From: Candidatus Scybalomonas excrementavium
GTDB lineage: Bacteria > Bacillota > Clostridia > Lachnospirales > Lachnospiraceae
DNA: 12,083 nucleotides
Assembly (NCBI GenBank): GCA_017694765.1
Contig: JADIML010000090.1
Coordinates: 1 to 12,083, forward strand
Direction of reading: 5' to 3'
The position numbers were made by a program, and so were the translations under genes. Each line of letters begins with the position of its first letter. Position 1 is the first letter of the stretch. Positions 1-6,187 of the stretch are shown here, in pieces. The notes below the pieces were generated by a model that was not told the DNA's origin, made no database searches, and saw only the letters and a list, made by a program, of their open reading frames with translations.

Positions 1-20
1 GAGATGTGTATAAGAGACAG
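1..20. other. Illumina Nextera transposase adapter remnant (artefact)
   Basis: Bases 2-20 are an exact copy of the 19-bp Tn5 mosaic end used in Nextera libraries (AGATGTGTATAAGAGACAG). The preceding G agrees with the read-2 adapter arm, which ends in ...CGG before the mosaic end, whereas the read-1 arm ends in C. This is library-preparation sequence left on a contig end, not part of the organism. Any gene reading into it from base 21 is truncated artificially. Confidence 0.96.
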
Positions 21-49
21 CCATGAAAGTGTTCTTTTGGTTGAAGCAT
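21..49 (-). CDS. Possible 5' end of a divergent gene, cut by the adapter
   Basis: On the minus strand an ATG at 49-47 opens a frame MLQPKEHFHG that runs into the adapter. It is preceded by AAAAGAGG (plus 59-66), with 9 nt between GAGG and ATG, a workable ribosome binding site. A promoter-like pair lies further upstream on the same strand. Only nine complete codons are genomic, so no family can be assigned. The alternative is that the plus-strand frame HESVLLVEA, stopping at 49-51, is the tail of an upstream co-directional gene. The two readings exclude each other and I cannot choose firmly. No terminator hairpin follows the plus-strand stop, which slightly favours the divergent reading. Confidence 0.18.
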
Positions 50-90
50 AATTAATAACCTCTTTTCTAATTCATTTTATCTGTAATCGA

Positions 91-119
91 ATTCTAATTA
101 TTTTTTTATTATAATACAA
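91..119 (-). promoter_or_regulatory. Candidate divergent sigma-A promoter
   Basis: Read on the minus strand: TTGTAT (plus 119-114), a 17-nt spacer, then TAGAAT (plus 96-91). This would start transcription about 35 nt before the minus-strand ATG at 49. The region is so AT-rich that such matches arise by chance. A plus-strand TATAAT also lies at 110-115 but has no recognisable -35 partner. Confidence 0.22.
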
Positions 120-143
120 AAAGAGAATGGGGGGAAGAAGAAA

Positions 144-254
144 ATGATTTACGATGTCGTTTCCTGGCGAAAATTCTTTGTTTTTTTAGGAAATACTGTT
201 ATAATAAAATGGAATATTGAGATAAAAAAAATAGATAGAATGATCATTTTTTAG
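144..254 (+). CDS. Doubtful 36-codon ORF in the leader region
   Basis: ATG at 144, stop TAG at 252-254, preceded by a G-rich stretch (six G at 129-134, then AAGAAGAAA) that could act as a ribosome binding site. The peptide (MIYDVVSWRKFFVFLGNTVI at its start) is hydrophobic and basic with no recognisable motif. The probable promoter of the next gene (178-205) lies inside it, which argues that this stretch is regulatory and that the ORF is fortuitous. It is listed because the G-run before the ATG is conspicuous in such AT-rich DNA. Confidence 0.15.
   Translation: MIYDVVSWRKFFVFLGNTVIIKWNIEIKKIDRMIIF
178..205 (+). promoter_or_regulatory. Extended -10 promoter for the DUF5717 operon
   Basis: TATAAT at 200-205 is preceded by TG at 197-198, giving the extended -10 form TGnTATAAT. 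A partial -35 (TTGTTT, 178-183) stands 16 nt upstream. Transcription should begin near 212, leaving a leader of about 65 nt before the ATG at 279. It would drive the three genes 279-5723, between which no terminator was seen. Confidence 0.55.
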
Positions 255-278
255 AAATAAATAGGCAGGTGATAACAA

Positions 279-3200
279 ATGAGGAAAAAAATAGGGCAAA
301 TATCAGAAGGAAAATTTGATATTCGAAAACCAGAAGTAGAGATTTCAGTAGAAGCAATCGAACTTTGTGTTCAAAAAGATGAGATATCAGAAGGAAGTTT
401 TGAGATTCTTTCTAAAAATGGAGAACCAATAAAAGGCTTTCTTCTATCGACACATCCTAGAATGAAATTACTTTGTGCATCACAGTTTATTGAAGAAGAA
501 TATACAGTACACTATCGTTTTGAAGCCTTTCATTATGAAGAGGGGCAAAAGGAGAAAGGGCAGTTTATTTTTATAACAGATGGTGGTGAATTTCACATTC
601 CATATGAAGTGACCATTCAGGATACATATCGTATAACCTCTCTTGGAGAAATGAATCAATTAAAGGAATTTGGTGAATTAGCCAAAGAATCCAAAGAAGA
701 AGCATTGCGATTATTTTCCTCAAATGATTTTCCAAAGATCTTTTTAAAACAAAATAAAAAGTTACAGTTATTATATCAAGGTTTAAAAGAAAGTCGTTCG
801 ATTGCTCAAGCAATGGAAGAATTTTTAGTTTGTGCTCATAAAAAATCAAAGATACATGTAACAGTAAAACAAAGGGAGTTACAAATCGATCAGGAGAAAG
901 AGGAATATATATTAGAGATTGAAAGAAACTGTAAAGGATATGTAGGAGCTTTGTTACAAACAGATAGCACCTATTTCACGTTAGAAAAGGAAATCTTACA
1001 CGAAGAGGATTTTCATGATAATATAGCAGTTGTAAAGATTTTTATAGCAGAGAAAAGTCGCTCGATACATAGCTGGGAGACAGCGCTTACGATTTATTGT
1101 GGAGAGCAAATCATACAGGTTCCAATTTGCTATCAAGCAGGCAAAGAAGCTCGTATGGAATGTGAGAAACTCCATCAGAAATTACAATGGAAACGAGATA
1201 TGGTTGCACTTTATGAAAGTTGGTTTTTATATGGTACCAATCATATTACAGAAGAAGAATATAAGAAGAGAGAGAGAACGTATGCTTTACAGATCCAAGA
1301 ATCAGAAGAAGGGCGAAAAACAATCTTGCCAGAAGATTATAGTATTCGCTTTCTAAATAAAATACCAGAAGAAGTTGTAAAGAATAAAAAAGAGCGTAAA
1401 AAGCTATTCCTATCCTTTTATGAATCGGGATTTCATAGTCCCTTTTTATACTATGAGATGGTAAAAGATATGAATGAAGAAGTGGAACTACTTTCTGAAA
1501 TTACCAATGCACAGCTTGCAGCATTGCAATGGGGAAATCGGTATGACTTTGTATCTCCTCGTCTGATTGACCGTTTTATGCAACTTGTATTTCAACAAAA
1601 ACAATTTTCCAAAAAAGTATTTCGAGTTGCAGAACAGTTTTATAAAAAGAATCCATTAAAAGAATATTTGACAATTTTATGTGGAAATCTGATCAAGGGA
1701 GATCGTGTCGAACATAAATATCATAGATATTATAAAAAAGGAATTGAGAGTTCCTTAAAATTAATTGGATTATGTGAAGCATTTATTCGAAGTATGGATA
1801 CAACGTGTTATGAGTTGATTCCTCGTTCTGTTTTACTCTACTTTATTGATGCCGATCCACTTCCTGATAATGAGAGAGAATACTTATTTGCAAATATTTT
1901 ACATAATGAGAAACACTATGATGGTATTTTGTATCAATATGGTGAAAAAATACAAACTTTTCTAAAAGAACAAATGAAGAAAGGAAAGATAAACGATCAT
2001 TTGTTTTATTTATACAAACAAAATTTTGAGCAGATTTTGTTAAGTGAGGAAATGATACATACATTGCCTGGTATTTTGTTTAAGAAGAAATTAGTTTGTC
2101 ATCATCCTCTCATAACTGGTGCTATTTTATATCATGAGGAAACAAAAAAAGTTGAATATGTTCCGTTTACTAATCATATAGCTTATGTAGATTTGTATAC
2201 AGAAAATTATCAAATTTTATTGCTTGATAAATTAGGGAGACGGTATGCAAATACTATTTCCTATGAATTACAAACACTATTTGAAGACAGTAGATATATT
2301 CGACTTTGCTATGAGCATAGTCAAGAACATCCAATGTTACTCTATCGATTAGGGAGACATACATTAAATCATGGAAAATCGGATGCAAAATCGATTCAAG
2401 TTGCTAAGCAAGTGTTACAACTACCTGATATTGATGAAGATTTTTATTGGCAAATACTAAAAACAATTATCGACTATTATTATGAAAATTACGAAGGTGA
2501 TTTGTTAGAAGAGTATCTAAAGAAGGTAAAATTAGACGTATATAATCGCAAAGAACGGAATCAGTTTATCGAATATATGATTGTGAGACGGATGTATGGA
2601 ACTGTATTACAGGCAGTAGAATTGTATGGTTATGATGGAGTATCTCCAAAGAAAATAGTACATTTGACTTCCTATTTATTAAAAAGTAAGGATGTACAAG
2701 AAGATACTCTCTTATTAGAAATGTGCCTATATGCCTTTCGGAATCATCAATATGACATGGAGCTTTTAGAATATATTGGTAAATATACGATTAGTTCCTT
2801 ACATGAAATGATTACCATTTGGAAAACCGCATTTAAGCATACTCTTCGTATTCCAGAGTTAGAAGAAAATCTTTTAGCACAGAGTTTATTTGAAGAACGT
2901 ATCGAAGATGATTTATTTCCAATTTTTTCTTCTTTCTATGAAAGAAATACAAATCACATGTTATCAAAAGCATTTCTAAGATATGTAAGTTATGATCGAT
3001 TTATGAAGGAGAAAATGTTTCCAGAGGAATTTTATCAGACTTTAAAATCAGCAATTTTAGATGAGCAACTTACAGATAATTTTAGTAAAATGGCACTTCT
3101 TTATTATCTATCAGAACAAGAAGCAATCGAAGAGGATATGATTGATTGGGTGAAACAAAATATTCAAAAATTTTTAATTGCAGGGCTCGTTATGCCATTT

Positions 3201-3632
3201 TTTAAGAAGTTTCATCAGATTGTTCTACCAACAGATATATCCATTCAAACAATGGTTTGTTGGAAAGGGCAACGAGAAAGTCATTATTATATACGTTATA
3301 GTTTAAAAGTAATAGGAGAGTGGAAAAAAGAAAAAGTTCGAGAGATGAAGATGAAAGAAATTATGCCAGGAATTTATGTTACAGAACTTGTTATTTTCCA
3401 AGAAGAAGAGATTTCCTATTCCATTTGGCAACGAGAAGAGCATTTAGATAGAATGGTTAAGATGGGAACATTCTATCCAGAGAGAATGCCTCATATGACA
3501 CCAGAAAATCGTTTTGACACATTAAATTCACTTGTATCGATGCAAGAAACGAAAGATAGAGAATTTGGAGAACTTGCCAAAGACTATTTACAAAAATCAC
3601 AGATTATGAACTGTGAGTGGACATTATTATGA
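279..3632 (+). CDS. Large DUF5717-like protein of unknown function
   Basis: 1117 aa. ATG at 279 follows AGGTGAT (267-273) by 5 nt. I associate it with the DUF5717 family of Clostridia by size, composition and its partner gene; no function is known. The N-terminus (about 1-125) is beta-rich, with alternating hydrophobic strands. A helical segment (about 126-190) begins FGELAKESKEEALRLF. A second beta-rich block spans about 191-285. A long alpha-helical region, apparently helical repeats rich in Tyr, Phe and Leu, runs from about 290 to 980, and a last beta-rich block (about 985-1070) precedes a short helical tail. There is no signal peptide or clear membrane segment, so it is probably cytoplasmic. 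It is first in a three-gene operon; the next start codon lies 14 nt after its stop. Inference: a scaffold or adaptor for the downstream Hsp70-like protein. The family name is from memory and needs a profile search. Confidence 0.88.
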   Translation: MRKKIGQISEGKFDIRKPEVEISVEAIELCVQKDEISEGSFEILSKNGEPIKGFLLSTHPRMKLLCASQFIEEEYTVHYRFEAFHYEEGQKEKGQFIFITDGGEFHIPYEVTIQDTYRITSLGEMNQLKEFGELAKESKEEALRLFSSNDFPKIFLKQNKKLQLLYQGLKESRSIAQAMEEFLVCAHKKSKIHVTVKQRELQIDQEKEEYILEIERNCKGYVGALLQTDSTYFTLEKEILHEEDFHDNIAVVKIFIAEKSRSIHSWETALTIYCGEQIIQVPICYQAGKEARMECEKLHQKLQWKRDMVALYESWFLYGTNHITEEEYKKRERTYALQIQESEEGRKTILPEDYSIRFLNKIPEEVVKNKKERKKLFLSFYESGFHSPFLYYEMVKDMNEEVELLSEITNAQLAALQWGNRYDFVSPRLIDRFMQLVFQQKQFSKKVFRVAEQFYKKNPLKEYLTILCGNLIKGDRVEHKYHRYYKKGIESSLKLIGLCEAFIRSMDTTCYELIPRSVLLYFIDADPLPDNEREYLFANILHNEKHYDGILYQYGEKIQTFLKEQMKKGKINDHLFYLYKQNFEQILLSEEMIHTLPGILFKKKLVCHHPLITGAILYHEETKKVEYVPFTNHIAYVDLYTENYQILLLDKLGRRYANTISYELQTLFEDSRYIRLCYEHSQEHPMLLYRLGRHTLNHGKSDAKSIQVAKQVLQLPDIDEDFYWQILKTIIDYYYENYEGDLLEEYLKKVKLDVYNRKERNQFIEYMIVRRMYGTVLQAVELYGYDGVSPKKIVHLTSYLLKSKDVQEDTLLLEMCLYAFRNHQYDMELLEYIGKYTISSLHEMITIWKTAFKHTLRIPELEENLLAQSLFEERIEDDLFPIFSSFYERNTNHMLSKAFLRYVSYDRFMKEKMFPEEFYQTLKSAILDEQLTDNFSKMALLYYLSEQEAIEEDMIDWVKQNIQKFLIAGLVMPFFKKFHQIVLPTDISIQTMVCWKGQRESHYYIRYSLKVIGEWKKEKVREMKMKEIMPGIYVTELVIFQEEEISYSIWQREEHLDRMVKMGTFYPERMPHMTPENRFDTLNSLVSMQETKDREFGELAKDYLQKSQIMNCEWTLL

Positions 3633-3646
3633 TGGAGAGGAATTGT

Positions 3647-4894
3647 ATGGAAGCAGTCAAACAAGAAAATCTACTAGGAATGGATATTCGTTCTTCTTAT
3701 AGTCAGATGAGTTATCAAGTAGAAGGAATGGAAGAGCCATTTTCTTATGAAGCATCCGAGGGAAATTTTCAAATTCCCAATGTGCTGTTTTATGGAAAAA
3801 ATACAAAAAAATGGTATAGTGGACAAGAAGCCTGTATGCGAGAAGGGGAAGAAGAAGGCGTTCTTCTTGACAAGTGGGAAGTGCTATTCCAAACAAAAGA
3901 AATTATTGTTGGAAAGGAAAGCTATACCCCAAAGCAACTTTTTGTAAAAATGATCGCATTACATATAAAACATGTGGTTGGAACCTTACAATTTGATCGA
4001 ATTGTTTTAACAGCAGAACATGAAAAATATCTTCTTAAAGAGTTAGAGGAAACATTACAAAAGGAACTTGCCTTACCAAATGTAATCGTACAACGAATTA
4101 TGCATAGTACAGCATTTACAGCATTTGCACTTCATCAAGAAGCATGTCATGGAGTGAGAAATGTAGGGTTAATTGAATATTATGGGGATGAAATTTCGTA
4201 TCAATATTTAGGAAGAACACCAGCAGGAGATATGCTTCAAGTCCAAACAGTGCCATTGACAGGAGAGTTTAGACGAATTAAGGGAGAGAGTAAAGATGAA
4301 AAATTTGCTACCATGCTAGTTAATGTCTTTTATCGATATCGAACACCGATTGTTTATTTAATAGGAGATGGCTTTGAAGGAGATTGGATGCAAAAAACTT
4401 TGAAAGTTCTTTGTCATAATAAAAGAGCTTTTGTTGGACAAAATTTATTTACAAAAGGTGCCTTTTTCTTTGGTAAGGAAGAGCCAGAAAAGAGAAATCC
4501 AAAATTGCTTGCAGACGGGCTTTGTCAATATGATATAGGAATTGTTGCTACGATTAAAGGGCAGTCTTGTTTTGCACCAGTAGTTGGTGGAGGTTGTGAT
4601 TGGTATGGAAGAAAAAATACTATACAATTCGTATTAGAGGATCAAAAGCAAATTGTTATTGTGTATCAAAATCTTAGAACAAAAGAATTAGAAAAAGAAA
4701 TTTTTCCATTAGAAGGCATACAAAAAAGACCGCCAATGACAACAAGAGTAGAATTAGAGATTGCGTATACTTCTCAAAAAGAGGGGTATATGAAAGTAAA
4801 AGATCTTGGTTTTGGAGAACTTTATCCATCTTCAAGACGGATCTGGGTAAAAAAATTTTCATTGGATGACGAAAGGGGAAGAATAAATGGCTAG
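3647..4894 (+). CDS. Hsp70/actin-fold-like protein (DUF5716-like)
   Basis: 415 aa from ATG 3647, which has a good site GGAGAGG (3634-3640) in front. A GTG at 3617 would add 10 residues but would overlap the upstream gene and lack such a site. Several parts read like a divergent Hsp70: LLGMDIRSSYS (9-19) at the phosphate-1 position; VGLIEYYGDEISY (173-185) where Hsp70 has phosphate-2; VYLIGDGFEGDWM (236-248) like the adenosine motif; and RAFVGQNLFTKGAFF (260-274) like the conserved GAA helix after it. The C-terminus VKDLGFGELYPSS (384-396), with a short strand before it, recalls the beta substrate-binding part. No lid domain is present, and it is much shorter than DnaK (about 610-640 aa). The usual D-x-G-G of phosphate-2 is missing, so ATP hydrolysis is uncertain. 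The assignment to DUF5716 is from memory; the fold is inference. Confidence 0.88.
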   Translation: MEAVKQENLLGMDIRSSYSQMSYQVEGMEEPFSYEASEGNFQIPNVLFYGKNTKKWYSGQEACMREGEEEGVLLDKWEVLFQTKEIIVGKESYTPKQLFVKMIALHIKHVVGTLQFDRIVLTAEHEKYLLKELEETLQKELALPNVIVQRIMHSTAFTAFALHQEACHGVRNVGLIEYYGDEISYQYLGRTPAGDMLQVQTVPLTGEFRRIKGESKDEKFATMLVNVFYRYRTPIVYLIGDGFEGDWMQKTLKVLCHNKRAFVGQNLFTKGAFFFGKEEPEKRNPKLLADGLCQYDIGIVATIKGQSCFAPVVGGGCDWYGRKNTIQFVLEDQKQIVIVYQNLRTKELEKEIFPLEGIQKRPPMTTRVELEIAYTSQKEGYMKVKDLGFGELYPSSRRIWVKKFSLDDERGRING

Positions 4895-5723
4895 GGTTAT
4901 TTTATGTACAACAAAAATGGCACGTAAACCATTTTGTTTTCCAGTTACCGGTCAAAATATATATTCTTATGAAGAACTTTGCTACTATATTCAGCAGTAT
5001 ACAGCACTATTCCAAGAGGATTTTGTATCAAAGGAATTGATCGAATGGCTATTAGAAGAAATAGAAGCAAAAGAATTAGCCGATCACTTAGTACGTTTAA
5101 AACGAGAAAATGTACTAAGTAGAGTCTATGTATTAGCAATTTTAGAAGCCTATCCATATTTCAGTGCAAAATCTATAAAAGAAATTGTAGAAAAACTTGA
5201 TGGACTACGATTAAAAGAAACTTGGTTACAAGGAAAAGAATATGCAGATACATTATACCGTGCAGGTTGCCCAAAACAAGCTAGAAAAATATATGATCGT
5301 TTAGTAGAAGAACTTCCAAAGACAGAGGAAAATGAAAAAGTACGAGGTGCTGTGTGGCATGGTCGTGGAAGTTGCTTTGCTAAAAATATGCAACATAAAG
5401 AGGCAAGTGAGTGTTTTCAAAAAGCATTTGAACTAGCAAAAGAAGAGACTTCAAGAAAAAGTTACTTTATGAGCTTATATTTATTAGGGAAAAAAGAAGT
5501 GATTCAAGAAGAAATGGAAACAGCAGGTTTGGATAAGAAGCAATATGATGACTTTATAAGAGAAATGGAAGAAAAGGAAGCAAACCTAGAATATAACCAA
5601 GACTATCAAACGTTACAAAAAGCATTAAGACTAAAAGAAGAAGGATATGAAAAGCAATATCAAAAGAAAAGAAAGCAATTACTAACAAAATGGAAAAATG
5701 ATTATCGAGATGAAGACAGATAA
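4887..5723 (+). CDS. TPR-like protein of the DUF5717/DUF5716 operon
   Basis: 278 aa. The ATG at 4887 overlaps the stop of the preceding gene by 8 nt and has AAGGGG (4873-4878) 8 nt upstream, so translation is probably coupled. A conserved-looking N-terminal block contains NIYSYEELCYYI (24-35). This is followed by helices and two units resembling tetratricopeptide repeats, about 114-148 (AGCPKQARKIYDRLVEELP) and 154-187 (HKEASECFQKAFELAKE). The C-terminal 215-275 is highly charged and probably coiled coil. There is no signal peptide or membrane segment. The function is unknown; TPR proteins commonly bind chaperones such as Hsp70, so a partnership with the adjacent Hsp70-like protein is a reasonable inference, not shown by the sequence. 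Confidence 0.85.
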   Translation: MARVILCTTKMARKPFCFPVTGQNIYSYEELCYYIQQYTALFQEDFVSKELIEWLLEEIEAKELADHLVRLKRENVLSRVYVLAILEAYPYFSAKSIKEIVEKLDGLRLKETWLQGKEYADTLYRAGCPKQARKIYDRLVEELPKTEENEKVRGAVWHGRGSCFAKNMQHKEASECFQKAFELAKEETSRKSYFMSLYLLGKKEVIQEEMETAGLDKKQYDDFIREMEEKEANLEYNQDYQTLQKALRLKEEGYEKQYQKKRKQLLTKWKNDYRDEDR

Positions 5724-5754
5724 GGATATCATTTCATTTTACAATAAAAATTGC

Positions 5755-5783
5755 TTGACAGATGGGTAACTATTTTATAGTAT
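5755..5783 (+). promoter_or_regulatory. Sigma-A promoter of valS
   Basis: A perfect -35 TTGACA (5755-5760), a 17-nt spacer and TAGTAT (5778-5783); an overlapping TATAGT (5776-5781) would also serve. Transcription should start near 5790, about 10 nt before the first leader hairpin (TTCATA/TATGAA, 5800-5815). valS therefore has its own promoter, independent of the operon upstream. Confidence 0.78.
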
Positions 5784-5789
5784 AAATAT

Positions 5790-6081
5790 TAGAATAAAGT
5801 TCATAAAACTATGAATAGAAATGTAATGAGAAAGAGGAGTATCTTAATGGCGCTTATAAAGAGAGAATGTCCAAGGCTGAAAGACATTTTGAGTAGTATT
5901 AAGAGAAGGTAGCTTTTGAACAGCATATCTGAATGGGAAAAATCATAGATTTTATAGATTTTTCAGTAAGATATGACGGCTAGCCCCGTTATAGGTAATA
6001 AGGATAACAAATAATTGTGTTATTAAAAGTAAGGTGGTACCGTGCAAAAGCGCCCTTTGTAGAGACAAAGGGTGCTTTTTT
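5790..6081 (+). promoter_or_regulatory. T-box leader, tRNA-Val responsive
   Basis: A complete T-box antitermination leader. Stem I runs about 5821-5926. Its upper helix CTTAAT/ATTAAG (5843-5848 with 5898-5903) and lower AAAG/CTTT bracket the specifier loop, whose 3' side AGAAGGTAG contains the valine codon GTA at 5909-5911. An AG-bulge region (AGAGAG) precedes the distal hairpin AATGTC/GACATT (5866-5871, 5883-5888). Next come an AAAAATC/GATTTTT hairpin (5938-5963), an ACGG/CCGT element (5976-5989) and a TAATAA/TTATTA hairpin (5996-6025). The core AAGGTGGTACCGTG (6031-6044) forms the antiterminator: AAGG with CCTT (6054-6057) and GTGC with GCGC (6042-6045, 6050-6053). In the bulge TGGT the last base, T6038, would pair with the discriminator A of tRNA-Val. 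Uncharged tRNA-Val would stabilise it and permit valS transcription. Confidence 0.96.
6046..6081 (+). terminator. T-box regulatory terminator
   Basis: AAAAGCGCCCTTTGT (6046-6060) pairs with ACAAAGGGTGCTTTT across an AGAG loop, with one G-U pair, and ends in six T (6076-6081). Its 5' arm (CGCCCTT) is the same stretch that the antiterminator needs, so the two structures exclude each other. It is the off state when tRNA-Val is charged. Confidence 0.93.
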
Positions 6082-6187
6082 ATGTTATAGGAAATTCCTC
6101 TTAATGAATGAGTTATTTCCATAATGCAAAAAAGAAGGATGCACAAGGTACACCTTATCCAGTATTCGAGAAAGGAAAGTGAATATT

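Noticed and set aside
22..51. Plus-strand frame HESVLLVEA followed by TAA as the 3' end of a gene
   Set aside because: Only nine codons before the adapter, no recognisable family tail and no terminator after it. It is kept only as an alternative to the divergent reading.
70..108. TAAT..ATTA hairpin followed by a T-run as a terminator of an upstream gene
   Set aside because: The stem is only a few A-T pairs; the T-run is part of generally T-rich leader DNA.
571..849. Minus-strand open frame inside the 1117-aa gene (and similar frames throughout)
   Set aside because: Antisense shadow of a strongly coding plus-strand gene, with no ribosome binding site or protein motif.
5695..5740. Hairpin AATGA..TATC / GATATCATT at the end of the TPR-like gene as an operon terminator
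   Set aside because: The stem has bulges, is A-T rich, has a long loop and is followed by TTTCATTTTAC, not a clean T-run. It may be a weak terminator but does not meet the standard.
6089..6120. Inverted repeats AGGAA/TTCCT and GGAAAT/ATTTCC between the T-box and valS
   Set aside because: Short, overlapping and mutually exclusive, with no T-run. No evidence of a second regulatory element.
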